A stretch of DNA of 64,000 nucleotides, from contig CM034599.1 of NCBI GenBank assembly GCA_020091685.1, positions 30,357,920 through 30,421,919 of the forward strand, in the 5' to 3' direction. Position 1 is the first letter of the stretch. Each line of letters begins with the position of its first letter. Positions 33,890 through 45,060 of this stretch are shown here, piece after piece. This stretch comes from Lutjanus erythropterus (lineage: Eukaryota; Chordata; Actinopteri; Lutjaniformes; Lutjanidae). A model generated the notes under the pieces. It saw nothing but the letters and a program-made list of their open reading frames with translations. It did not search any database and had not been told where the DNA came from. The position numbers and the translations under genes were made by a program.

Positions 33890-34514
33890 TAAACACAGAA
33901 ATTGAATCATCTTTGCTATTTACTTTTAAAACAAGAACACAAAATCTTGAAGCGCACTCATGCCAACACATTTTCACCACACAGATAACAATTTGACCTG
34001 TGTTGACCTGCGTTTTACCTCAGGTCATCAGAGTCCCTGTTCTCCATGTTCTGTACTCTGCTCCAGTGCTTCCCTCTGCATGAGCATTAGAATATGAGAC
34101 GGAGGGGGAGTTACAGATGCTGCCGGGTCCCCCAGGTGTAAGAAATTAGGTCATGTTATACAGAGAAATGAGAGATTTCTGTGTACAATATAGTGTAGTA
34201 ATTTATGCAGGTTTTCAGGGTCTCTCTCCCTACAGACTTGGGTGTTCTATCTGAAGATCCTTCTTTTTTTCCCACCATCTCCACATGCTTAAAACAAATC
34301 AGTCCTTGAGTTTATTTTTGGCGTAGCTGTGATACAGTTAATTAGAACAGAGGAACAATGCTTTCTCACAGCCACTGTTTTAAAACATGTTTTTGTCTTG
34401 AGGTCTAAGTTCCTGTGACGACGCTACATTACACATGAGCTCTACATCAGCTGACAACCTGACATTAACAGCACTCTTTTTTTCTTTTTTTTCGTTTAAA
34501 CTGAAAACTTTCCC
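33890..34514. other. Non-coding stretch
   Basis: Nothing recognised apart from T-rich runs near 34478-34492. Short frames only. Confidence 0.5.
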
Positions 34515-34690
34515 GAAGGTGCCCCGGAGGAGCAGTGGAAAAAAAAAAAACACTTGCTCAACACTGTAGTGAATCAGGTTCAATCCCTGGCTCAAATAAA
34601 CATGGTTGGCACTGTTCACCCCTGGGTAGCTGGTAATGGTTGGTCAGGACTGGGCAACTAGCCATTCCAAATTGGGAGGAAAAAAATAAG
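34515..34690 (+). mobile_element. tRNA-related SINE head, decayed
   Basis: GAGCAGTGGAA near 34529-34540 resembles an RNA polymerase III A box, and GGTTCAATCCC at 34577-34587 a B box, at roughly tRNA spacing once the A12 insertion at 34539-34550 is allowed for. The SINE-type body follows ('GGCACTGTTCACCCCTGGGT', 'GGACTGGGCAACTAGCC'). It does not fold as a tRNA gene, so it is a pseudo-tRNA head. Confidence 0.5.
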
Positions 34691-34849
34691 AAAAAAAAAC
34701 AACAAACAAATCACGGTTTGTCTCTATGGAATAGAGACTGCAGAAAAGAAAAGGTAGCAATGTTCACACAAAGATAAAAAGCTACAGATAACACCTATAC
34801 CTGCACCTAAACCTATCACATCAGTAAATTTACACTCAAGCGAAAAAAA

Positions 34850-35050
34850 AAAGCTTCCATTTTTCATGAGTTAAAGTGAAAGATCTTCTTCTATGCACAC
34901 AAAAGGTTTATGCCACTCAAATTTTGCTCACAAATAGATAATTCATCCACCTGACCAGTGCAGTATTTAGAGATCCTGATTAAACAACAGGATTATTGCA
35001 CAGGTGTGTCTTGGACTGGTCACAATAAAGGGATACTCTAATATGTGCAG
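34850..35050 (+). mobile_element. Tc1-like transposon 5' fragment
   Basis: 'CCATTTTTCATGAGTTAAAG', 'TCTATGCACACAAAAGG', 'TTATTGCACAGGTGTGTCTT' and 'CACAATAAAGGGATACTCTA' follow in order the non-coding leader of a widespread fish Tc1-type element. It stops at about 35050, before any transposase codons. Diverged. Confidence 0.65.
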
Positions 35051-35157
35051 CGTGACCTCTAATAATTATTATAATTATAATTAAGACACTGAACTATGGC
35101 TACTTCACATAGGGCTACAGATGCCAAATTATTTCCCAGGAGGGCAAAGTCATAACC

Positions 35158-35294
35158 CACCCTGCTCTGCCTCCGATTGGTTTACTATGATATTCTTACC
35201 CTAATTCTAACCAGTCACTCCTCATGCCTAAATCTAACCAACAAAACCAACAAAGGCAATGAGCACTAGCCAATCAGAGGCAGAGTAGGCCCCA
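35158..35294. mobile_element. Small hairpin element (MITE-like)
   Basis: CTGCTCTGCCTCCGATTGGT (35162-35181) and the reverse complement of 35268-35291 (CTACTCTGCCTCTGATTGGC) form imperfect ~20-bp arms. The short interior holds 'ACCCTAATTCTAACC' and 'CCTAAATCTAACC'. I recognise this arrangement as a dispersed fish repeat. No coding sequence. Confidence 0.6.
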
Positions 35295-37823
35295 TAATCA
35301 GGTTTCCCTTTCTCTGTGGACTATTGCCATTTCCACCCTGATTTTGGAGTAAGAACCAACTTGACTTGAAGCCCTGGATTCCAAAAATCTTCACTGTTTA
35401 TTGGACAACATATTGCAAAAATATTGGGACATACTGACAAACTTACAGCTCAGAAGAAATCTTATAAATACTATAAAATGTTGCGTTAACTGTTCAGTCA
35501 GAGAAATTAAGAGATTCTATTAGATTTGGTGTTTTTTGTCATTTGGTGCCCTCAGTTTCTTAGTGTAATTCATAAACTACTCTTGTAAATATGTACAGCT
35601 GCACACTGGCAAGTGTGGACAACGTTGCTAACACAGCCAAACATTAAACAAGTGCAACAGCACAAGACATTAGCAAGCCAGCTAAAATTACTGACTAGTC
35701 CAACAGCAAGAAGCTCAGTGTGGTGTCTGTCTTGCAGCTTTTTATTAAGAAAACTCTGACCAACAACTAAAAGCCAGTGTGACATTTAGTCTTGTCCAGT
35801 GGCCTCCTGCTCAGTCACTCTTCTTTTTCTCCTCTTAGCTTCCACTGTCAACGTCCTAATCAGTCTTTTTGCCTTCATCATGACGTCTGTAGGCTGAGTC
35901 CGGTTACATTGCCTGCTCACCTGGCTCCAGTTGATGCTGCTTCCTGGCAAAGAAGCTGTTCTTTTCAGGTAGAAGAGCCTAATGAGGCTTTAAATGCTTG
36001 ACTCATGAAGATGAATTTGAGATGAGATTAACGGATTAAAAATGAGACAGAAATGGGAATTTGGCTGTAATGAAGGTGGACTGTTTGTTATCAGATCACT
36101 ACAATATAAGTCCTCTGTCTAGACACCTTAATGATTTTCTTTTTTTCCACTCAAACATTATGTCTGACAACCACCCTGGAGGTACATATTATTCTTTTAT
36201 TTGATTATCCAGCTAAACGTGATCAAGGATTGTTTTTTTTTTCCTTTTGTCTGATTTTATGTCATGAAGGGGTGAAGGCCATGAAAGGGAGAAGACAGGA
36301 AAGTTTGGAAACCAGCTAAGAAAAATCTAAAAGAAATGAATAATGTATTCTCCTTATTGATCCATGGCCTATGTTGCTCTAAACATGAGATATTGTACTA
36401 ACTAACAGACAAACAGACCAAACAGCATCAAAGCATCCATGGCAGACCTCATGTTCATTTCTATGGAGTTAATACCTAACGGCATCCAAGGATCTCACAG
36501 TAACAAGAATTGTGGAGGCATGAAGAGTAACTGCATTATAAAAACAAAGCAAAGCCTCCCTGTCCGCACTGTCTGCGACATTCTGGAAACGGAAAGGAAA
36601 GTCAAACGGTCAAGCAGCCAGACAGAACCAATTTCAAGTTTCATAATGGACTTCCTCAATAGTTCTCGCCGCTTTGCTTGCTCACTATAACACAACAAAG
36701 AGCTGCCATATTGATGCTATTGTTTTATGTCTCCTGTGGTCAAAGCAACTTTGTACTCCCATGCTGTCGGGAGGGTTTTTGACCCATAATGACAGCTGCA
36801 GCAGCTCGTACCTCACATCAGAGCCCTTCAGTGATGAATGCTGTCTGTAGATTTCCTCAGTGGTCTAACTGGGACGTTGCTGATCATGGTGCTGCAGGAG
36901 CATGCATTTCAAGCGCCCCTAAGTCGGCTATAGAATACAAACTCAATGTGTAGTTCGGGGAATGGAGCAGGAAGAAAAAAAAAAAGGCGGGGTAGGAAAA
37001 AAATGCATCAACATATTGCTGAGTGCGCTAAAAAGAATCCCATCAACTGTGAAGCTGTCTGGAGTGGCTTATACTCACAAACACACACACACACACACAA
37101 ATATGCACCACTCATTAAGGCAAGCTATTGTTCGTGCTATTTCAGGCTGTTGTGGTCATGTTTGCTTGAAACAGTTATGTAAGAAGGCAGTCTAAATGCA
37201 CTACAGGGATAAATAAGGGAAGAAGGATGCAAGACATCCACTGTCACGAAAATCCATAAGAAGTGGTGTCAGTGGTGTGTTGTCTTGAGTGGCCTGTTGC
37301 TGCATTCTTAAAAATGCCAACATCAACTCAGATGAGCATGTGCATTACCAGATAGATTTATTGCACAAATTCCTCTGACACCTTATAAAAAGGATATTCA
37401 GTTTTTGGTACACTTCTTTAGATTCTGAAGAAAGTCTCTCCCTATAGTCCTCCCTCCATTGTAGTCGAGCGTGGCCTAATCTCTTTTTGGTTGAAATTCT
37501 TAACAGCAGTTATCATCCCAGAGTGCCTCCTCCTTCTCTCTCTCTCTCTCTCTCTCTCTTCCTCCCTGCTGAGGTGAGCAAAGTGGCTTAGATGTGGTGA
37601 CAGGGAATGATTCCTCCGTGCAGCTGAACAGATGCAGGGACAGCTCAAAGAAGCTTATGCACATTTAAGGTTGGCAAAAATACTTTTACAGTGGGACAGA
37701 ATGCCTGTGATCTGAACATTGGTTGATATCAGCATAAGCACCTCAGCGGTAATCCAACACCAAAACATTTTTTCCCAGAATGTGGCTATTATGTAACTCT
37801 CATGCAAGTATTAGTGTCCTTTA
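35295..37823. other. Non-coding stretch with CA and TC microsatellites
   Basis: CA array at about 37081-37100 and TC array at about 37535-37560. The peptides of frames across them (36946-37195, 37442-37648) are microsatellite translations. No gene or repeat family recognised otherwise. Confidence 0.55.
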
Positions 37824-38133
37824 TAGGGCTGTACCTGACTCAAAATTGTGGCCGTCTGATATAAGCGTTCAACATTTTTCTTCTCCAAATCCATGATTCA
37901 ATTTCACTTTTATTTTAAGGTCCTGATTGGTATAGATCAACAGATCATTGGTTTTACGCTCTGACAACTGTCATTTACATTTTAAATTCTTCATTATAAC
38001 AGACGCTAAGCTATGCTGTGTTGTCTTTGAAGTGTTTTTTTCTTTGAACATGTACTGGATCTTGCAAGTAGGTGGGGGTTGATGGCTCATTTTGATCAAT
38101 TTTTGATTTAATGTTGAACTTGTGTCACCCCTA
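37824..38133. mobile_element. Possible short hAT-like element ('TAGGGCTG' ends)
   Basis: The left end TAGGGCTGTACC (37824) and reverse complement of the right end TAGGGGTGACAC (ends 38133) resemble each other. The interior shares about 60 bp with 20388-20452. A clear 8-bp target duplication is not seen, so the borders are provisional. Confidence 0.45.
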
Positions 38134-41100
38134 ATCCTCCTATGATTGAGTTATAAAATCTCAGCGCAACGTGGAGCATCTCTCCTGCTGGGCTGCCGAC
38201 AGTGTGTCAGTCTGCAGGACGTCACCTGCCCTGCAAATTCCACACTCCTTCATGCCATGAATTAATGGTTTATTTTGACCAAACCAGAGAAGATGATTCT
38301 TAAAGCAGTGGAAAGATGATCCAAGACATTTTTGATAAAATTACAGTTTTACAAAGGGACTCTGGCTTGTTTGGCGAGAGCAATGAAACAGCTGTTTCTG
38401 GTTAAGCAAAACTTTTTAACAAAGATCTCTCACTGTAGTGATCCTTTTCATAATGTTGTCGGACACTTATAACAACAATCTGAGCCTGTCGGTGGAAAAA
38501 ACAAGTGCAAGCAAACAAGCAAGCGTCACCTGCCCTGCGAGCTCTGCTGTGCGATAGGGTGAAGTGATGACTGCGAGCTAAAAAAAAATAGCAGCTGAGA
38601 CCTGTTTACCAACCACGTTTCACCCTCTCTCATCAATTAACCACCAGTACATGTTGTCAAGGAAGGAATCTTTTTAAATAAGTATTCCAGCTTATACAAA
38701 AGTATATATACATGATTCCCCTTGTTTATTATTCCTCCTTGAAATACTCTGAGTAGTTTTGTAAGCTTCTGTCTGTTTTATCCTGTTACTGTAATGCACA
38801 TTGACTAACAGTGGAAAAAAAAAGACACAGGGGTCTCTGACTGATGATTTGAGTCTTCCACTTTCTAGGGGCAGCACTATTATGATATAGCCTACAATGT
38901 CAGATCAAGAGAACATGCAATAAGCATGGGATGATGTAAGATGCAATGCACGCCCAGTACCGCAATGACTATTAAACCTGAAACTGCAAATCGCACGATA
39001 AAACTGAGATTGATGACACTACATTAGTTATGTATGAGTAAGTGTCTGTATGTTTATCAGGACTGTTCAATCCCTCCCCCACCTACAACAACTCCCACTC
39101 TTTCTCTCTTGTCCACACCCTTCCAGAGGACTTAGTTACCGTAGATGTACTACTACTACACCATTACTCAATCCCCTCAGGCAAAACGTGTGTTCCAGGC
39201 CACCTAGCCCAGAAATTGCTCATGATCTTTCACCACTGGAAAAAGAAAAGAAAAGAAAAGAACAGAAAAAAAAACAACTGGATGACTTATTTCTGGAGCT
39301 TCAGCATGTGATGAATTGTTGCAGTCATGTACTTTTACATTGGTGGATTCCTGTATTATGTCCTTGCTTCCTACGCCAGAAGCTTTTTAGTATATGAAGC
39401 TGCTACCCACACATCTACTTTTTTTTTCTTTTTAATAAAGGTAGCATGATCCGATTTGATGATCCAGGGTGAGAGTTAAAAGAATGGCTGTTTGACACTG
39501 AAAAAGCTATAGAAAGCCTTGGAAGTGAAATAATACAAGACCTTATGGAATCAAGGCTTTAGTGTGGAATCCTTGGGGGATGAAGAGAGGATCTTTTCCC
39601 AGTTAATTTATCACTGGTAGAATTCCTGGAGGTCTGATGGAGCCCTTGTAAATCATCTTTTCGATTGTGGTGATGGATGGGCATTGTGGCCCCCACTGTT
39701 AAACTACGGTGCTTTGGGAGTCGTCGTATGTTATGTGAATTTAACCAGTTCGTGTGAAAAATGGCACACTGCTCATAATCCTTCCTTTCTCCCCAGCGCA
39801 TAACAAAATCACATTTTTCTGCAAATGCATGTAAACAGCAGACAGAGGGAGAGCATCTCTGAGAAGATGGCTCTATATATGGAATGCGGCCAAATATCTT
39901 GTTTTTCCTGGTTATTTGGAGGGTTGTGTACTTCATTTCTATTATCTGTGCTCATTAGTGTGACAGAACTCTGTTGGAAAATTCCTCATCTTTAAGCTCT
40001 TAGGTGAATGATCCTTTTTAATTATAAAAACTTAATTAACTCCACAAAAATGTGTAATTTGCAAACTTCTCTCAGTGCAATTAAAAGTGTGAGGCTGGCA
40101 GTGGTGTCAGAAGTCTTCCTCAACTCTCTGTCTGCTCCAAACCTGGGTCATTTTAGAGCTTCAGTAATTCATGAAATAAAACATTTGTTTGGATTTTCAC
40201 TGAATTGAGCTGAAGTTAAAAATTACTGCAAATAAACTACTGCAGAATCCTTGTGTTACTTTATGAAATCTTACTTTGGTATATTCACTCTTTGGCAGCA
40301 TGTGGTCTATAATAAATGAGTACTGGTGCATATAAGCCACTGTTGTTAACAAATGCATCATAAATATAAACAAAATAATCTTATCTGGTTGGTTTATTTG
40401 TGTGTTGCATTCTCCAAAGTACCAATCATTAGCCTGCACTGGTTCCCAAATTTGTAATTGATGTTTCAGGCACATACAATTTCATTATTTGTTTTCATCA
40501 CAGTTAAATGAAGAGGTTTACAGCTTTAGAATTCTGTCTTTTGTTCAAAAGTGGTGTCACTTTTCAAAGCTGAAATTTGTGAAAGCAGTGTTAATTGGCA
40601 GGTGATGGATGTTTAGCTTGCTGTTCATTACAACTGGGCTACATTTGACATCTTTTGGCATTTGGCTTTTACAATGCAACCACTGTGACAATGACATTTT
40701 GATTATTATAATCCATCATGGTGGAGCAGATGGCAGCATCCAGTGCTTGTCAATCCCTCAGAAAGTGTGCCAGGCTTTAGTGGCCAAACCGTGTAATTAC
40801 AACTCATGTGATACACTGCGGCCCAGAAACACGTTTTCCCATATGCTTACATTGTAAAAGAAGTAGACATATAGTCATCCCAGATTTCTTTATTTATTAT
40901 CTGCTCCAGGTAGCCTGCATTATGTCCATGTAGTTTAGTACATCGTAGAAAAAAAATGTTTGAAACATTGCATTCAAATCAGTCTGAAGCTTGAACATTC
41001 TGCTCACGATTAATTTTACACAAGGATGCAAGATTTGTTTCATTTGCAAGAAGGTTGTATAATGAGATTCCCTCTTTGATTGATTAATTGGATTGGCTAA

Positions 41101-41159
41101 GGAGATAAAATAAAAATATATAACAAACTAATTTACATGGTGGAGTGCTGAGGATGAAT
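38134..41159. other. Non-coding stretch
   Basis: AAAAG array at 39241-39260. The 125-codon minus frame at 39559-39936 and 115-codon plus frame at 39050-39397 have no domain; the latter runs through the AAAAG array. No repeat family recognised. Confidence 0.5.
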
Positions 41160-41245
41160 TAAGCAGTTATACAGCTCGAGGGAAGAAGCCGCTCTTTAGT
41201 CTGAGGGTACAGCTAAGGACACTTCCTTATCTCCTGACTGGCACC
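41160..41245 (+). repeat. Fragment of 'CAGCTCGAGGGAAGAAGCCGCT' repeat
   Basis: 'GCAGTTATACAGCTCGAGGG', 'AAGAAGCCGCTCTTTAGTCT' and a further ~40 bases match the wording of a repeat widespread in fish genomes, probably from a LINE tail. Short and diverged. Confidence 0.45.
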
Positions 41246-41794
41246 AGGAGGGTTACTGTTAAAATGAGGTAAAAGTTATTTTTCAGCATTTTTTTTTGTC
41301 CATGTTTAATATGATCATTTGATAATGTATCATCATATATATAACAGAAAATAATGAATGGCATAATATATCCCTTTTAAATAGGATCATCTGGACATAA
41401 TTCTCAGAAAAAAACAATACAATCCTTAACATACGCTCTGATGTTATTACATTTACAGCAACTTCTCCAGTAGCCCTAATAGCCATAAAGTTCAATTGTT
41501 TAACTAAAAACAAAGTTTGATATAAAGAAGTGGTCCACACAAACATCAGCTGGGTTTCTTAGTTCCCTTTGTCATAAACTCTGCCTGAAAACTTCAAGTC
41601 ATTTTTGCCTTGAATCTTGCTTTTGAAGTGCAGGTCATGAGGGTCACTGAACCTTGTTTCTTATAATTAAGAGCCATCTCCACAATAAAATCTTGTCAGT
41701 CCTTCAGTGACAGGGAGGTCATACATGCTTTAATTCTTTTGAAACCTGACAATTGCAACTGTTTATTTCTGCCTCAGTCAGAAATAAGTTTCAC

Positions 41795-41852
41795 AGATAC
41801 AAAGGTTCAAAATGCTGCTGCCAAGTTTTTAATGAGAATTAAAAAAATTAAA
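41795..41852 (+). pseudogene. L2-like LINE fragment ('VQNAAA' block)
   Basis: 41802-41849 translates as K-V-Q-N-A-A-A-K-F-L-M-R-I-K-K-I, matching the 'LQLVQNAAARLL' block between reverse transcriptase and the C-terminal part of L2-type ORF2. The match ends after about 16 residues; the rest of the 75-codon frame does not continue it. Third LINE remnant of this type in the window. Confidence 0.5.
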
Positions 41853-42589
41853 ATGATGGTAATTATAATGCTTCAGTGTTATACATACATACTGTTTGGA
41901 ATCGCCTGCCACCAAAGCTTGGGTTGGTACAGTCAGATGGCTGAAAGGACTGCTCTAAATTTTTGAACAATCTTTCATGCTTTTAGCTTGTAGAAAGCCC
42001 TCTTTACAAACAAATGTCATTTTCTATGAAGGGTTTGCTAAAATATAGTGTTATACAGTTGAACAAGAAAACAAAACACTCTAAAATGATTCCACCAAAC
42101 TGACAACTGAAAGGGCAGAAAGAGACAAAGATACCTCTGAGAAACAGAGGAAGCAGAAGAAGAAATTGCCAGTCATTGGTAAAAAAAAAAAAAAAAATGA
42201 AGGTTAGCAGCAAAATCAGTGTTGATGTGAACATGAACAGTTCCTGTTTTGGTGTCAGGTACAAAATAATGCCTGTAACAAGCTGAAATTTACAAACGTG
42301 CTGCTTTAGCAAAGCTATTCTTAAAACTACAGAAAAAGAAATGCGCAGGTCTTGGGTTGGCACCATTGGAACTGGATCATGGAATATCAGACGATCATGA
42401 ACTGACACAGTTTAAACCTACACAGTCTCACCACTGGGTAAACTGGAGAGGGCACAAAGAAAAAAAGGGTTCTCAAAATATTTAGAGCCCAGTTGCACCG
42501 TGGTGGTTCAGTAATGTTCGTGTGTCACTCCTGATTTTCTCAACTGGAAAACAAAAACAGCACTATTCTCCCCTGTCATGTAACACTGT

Positions 42590-42776
42590 CTAACATCAGC
42601 TAAGTGCAAGTTTTAATTGTTTGTTCTTCTTTTGTGACCAAAGCTATTTTCAATGTAAATATAGTTAATATAGTAAACATTTCAATACTTGGTCTCTGAC
42701 ATACACAATTTGAAATGTGTTAAAATAAGAAGAAAAACATTAGAACAGGTGTTTCCAAACTTTTGAACAGAGTACA
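42590..42776 (-). mobile_element. Tc1/mariner-type terminal remnant
   Basis: In reverse complement from 42774: GTACTCTGTTCAAAAGTTTG then GAAACACCTGTTCTAATG and 'TTTTTCTTCTTATTTTAAC'. This follows the ~30-bp terminal repeat ('CCAGTCAAAAGTTTGGACACACC') and subterminal part of a common fish Tc1-type element. It abuts an AT-dinucleotide run (42774-42790), as expected for TA target preference. The opposite end was not found. Confidence 0.6.
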
Positions 42777-42848
42777 TATATAAATATATGCATGTGTGTA
42801 CATGTATGAATCCACCTGTGTGTATATATGTATGTATGTACTATTTTA

Positions 42849-43373
42849 CTATTTGTAAATTTTGCTCTCCTCTGATTTTAATAGTTTGGTATTTGATTGC
42901 TTCTGTGAAGCAACAATAAAAATGTGCTCTGAGTTTGTCACACCACCCAACCAAAATAAAAAGTATATAAAATTAGGTCTCAAAATCACGAAAATATTAG
43001 TGGTTTTCTCTGCTCTGAAACACTGGGGGCATGTCCGCTCCACTGTCTCGGTGTCAAACACCACCACAACCTGAAAATGACCTGAAACATGGACGCTCCG
43101 TCTAACAGCTTTATTGGACTTGTACAGACATGCTTGAGCCACCAGAGCCAGAGGACAATGACAGGATGGTATTTGGACTGGGATTTGGGATTTGGACTGA
43201 GAGTCACTTAAGGTACGTTTGTAACTGACAGTTAGGGAGGGAGAAGTGTTGTTGTTTGTGCGTTGGGTCATTGGGATTATATGGTTTTGGGGGACCATGG
43301 CTCCTGCATGTCCTAGAGCCTTGAACACAGAAATTGTGGACAACAGTCTACTGTAAAATTCAGTACTACACAA
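42849..43373 (-). CDS. Longest open frame of the window (174 codons), unrecognised
   Basis: Open across 525 bases. The middle part (about residues 35-120) has C-P-L-A-L-V-A-Q-A-C-L, S-V-H-V-S-G-H-F-Q-V-V-V-V-F-D and a C-P-Q-C pair; the C-terminal third is hydrophobic and AT-driven. I recognise no domain. There is an ATG and stop but no promoter or splice evidence, and a long frame of this size could arise by chance in 64 kb of six-frame sequence. The plus strand also has smaller open frames over it. Confidence 0.15.
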   Translation of the reverse strand: MCSTEFYSRLLSTISVFKALGHAGAMVPQNHIIPMTQRTNNNTSPSLTVSYKRTLSDSQSKSQIPVQIPSCHCPLALVAQACLYKSNKAVRRSVHVSGHFQVVVVFDTETVERTCPQCFRAEKTTNIFVILRPNFIYFLFWLGGVTNSEHIFIVASQKQSNTKLLKSEESKIYK

Positions 43374-44060
43374 TTCTCTGTATTTTCACAGGAGTTTTCA
43401 GAAACTATGTTCTAACATGTACAATGAGTTTAGAAGAAAAACTCCCTTTGTCCTTTACAGGGATATTTAAACGTCCTTCAAAAAAAAATCACAGTTTGAA
43501 CAAATCCAATGAGTCCAAATGCCTGTTACCTCTGAATGAAAGGTTTGTGCAGAAAGCACGCTGCTCTCAGCGCTGCCTGCTTTAACATTCACACAGTAAT
43601 GTTTAATGACACCTGGAAGCAGCCCAATACAACTGTGGGTCTTTTGCAGTTGGCCACTGAGCAGCTCGACTTCAGAAGCTGGAGGTTAAGTGTGCTGCTC
43701 AAGGTGGCTGCTGAGGCAGGAAGGAATGTGACTTATTCACTTTTCAAGGTCGGATTTTTCAGGCTTATTCATTCATCAGAGAGTCATTTAAACGGTTGTT
43801 GGACAAAAATATGCAGCTGTTGTAATGGCATATCATGTATCTTTATTGTTCTCTGTGATGACAGTGTTTATTTAATCTTGTTAAGTCAACAATTATGAGA
43901 AGTTAATATTTGCTGTCATTTTCATTGTGTAAACCATCACACTGTTGGAAAATCTGAAAGAGCTGACCAGACTAGCCTAATGTTTTCTTGAATAACCGAC
44001 TGCTTTTTCATTTTTTTTTCCAAGTATCACATACTGTGAGAATTAATCTAAAGTGTCATT
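43374..44060. other. Non-coding stretch
   Basis: Plus frames at 43334-43585 and 43536-43898 (120 codons) show no domain. No repeat recognised. Confidence 0.45.
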
Positions 44061-44676
44061 AGCCATGTTTCCATCTGATTGTGAAGCAAATTTGAAGCAA
44101 ACCTTTGAAATGTGCAAGTGTGAATAAGGTGAATTTCCATCGACTGGTTTGGAGCGAATACATGGGGCAACACAAAGATTAGTTTTGTAAGAATTTGCAA
44201 ATATATGCTACGTTACGCATGGCTGTAATTAACAGAGCAGAAGAAACAGAAGTTGCCAGTTGGTTGCCAACAGCCAACGAACCTCGAAAAAGAATAAGAA
44301 TAAGAAGCAGAAGAAGAAATAAATCCGCAAAACAGCAATGAGACAAAAATGGAGAGAGGTCTTCAGGATTTTTTTAGTTGGGGTGGTTATAATTATTCTT
44401 TCATGTCAGCTATATTCATGACAGCAGAAACAGCTTTTTCTTCCTCTCTCAGAGCAATAACAGCTGATCAGCCATCTGAGTTAAGTGTTCGCTATATCAC
44501 ATTTTATTCTGAAAAGGTGATTTCATCTCCCAGTAAGTGCATTAACTCTTTCAAAAAAAAAGGCAAAAGCCACCCCAAGTGAGCGTAACAACTTTCTTTC
44601 CAAATTGAGGAAGTTTCCATCAACCTTTTCTAATGCGAAACTCCAAAATGTGCATAAAATATGTTGATGGAGGCAC
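44061..44676. mobile_element. Non-autonomous element with 'GTTTCCATC' ends
   Basis: The left end 'AGCCATGTTTCCATCTGATT' and the following text ('GGTGAATTTCCATCGACTGG', 'CTACGTTACGCATGGCTGTA') match a fish repeat I know. The right end holds an imperfect hairpin, TTTCCATCAACCTTTT (44613) against AAAATATGTTGATGGAGG (44656-44673), typical of the same family. A 77-codon plus frame inside (44349-44582) has no recognised domain. Confidence 0.5.
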
Positions 44677-44927
44677 AGATGCGTATGCGTGTGCACGTGT
44701 GAGTGACCAAACAGGGTTGGAGCTTTTCTGCAGCTGGTCTCACTTACTGCTGGATCAAAGTTTTTGTACATGTTTATGAATGTATGCCAAGGTTTTTCTC
44801 CTTTAAAAAACCTACATACAATTTCTGTCTAACCTGCACTGACTGCTGACTGCTAATTACTAACCTAACCTCTGCAAGTCATCAAAAACTGCTTGGCTGA
44901 AGCAAGACTGACCTACTAGCAATACTG

Positions 44928-45060
44928 GGGAGTGACTAGTTACGTGTAATTAATTCACAAAATAATTATAATTGTAAATGGTTACATTCACTGAGAAAAA
45001 ATACTAATCAAAATGTTAGTGACTACAGAGGGGTTACATCTGAATATTCTTTTGGGGTTG
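44928..45060 (+). repeat. Fragment of 'GTAATTACAAATGGTTACA' hAT-like repeat
   Basis: 'GGGGAGTGACTAGTTACGTG' followed by 'ATAATTGTAAATGGTTACAT' and 'CACTGAGAAAAAATACTAAT' follows a common teleost repeat of alternating GTTAC/TAATT words. Only the first ~130 bases are present. Confidence 0.55.

Noticed and set aside
34577..34587. tRNA-like B box suggesting a tRNA gene
   Set aside because: No cloverleaf can be drawn around it; the A box is split by a poly-A insertion and a SINE body follows.
35208..35265. CCCTAA-like words suggesting interstitial telomere repeat
   Set aside because: Only irregular 'CCCTAATTCTAACC' and 'CCTAAATCTAACC'; these are the interior of a hairpin repeat, not TTAGGG arrays.
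38220..38538. Exact 15-mer CGTCACCTGCCCTGC at 38220 and again at 38524
   Set aside because: Flanks do not align, so I could not separate a duplication from coincidence.
39559..39936. 125-codon minus-strand frame
   Set aside because: No domain, no convincing splice sites; composition fits unique non-coding DNA.
42004..42408. 134-codon hydrophobic minus-strand frame
   Set aside because: Includes a Phe run from an A17 homopolymer; no recognised motif.
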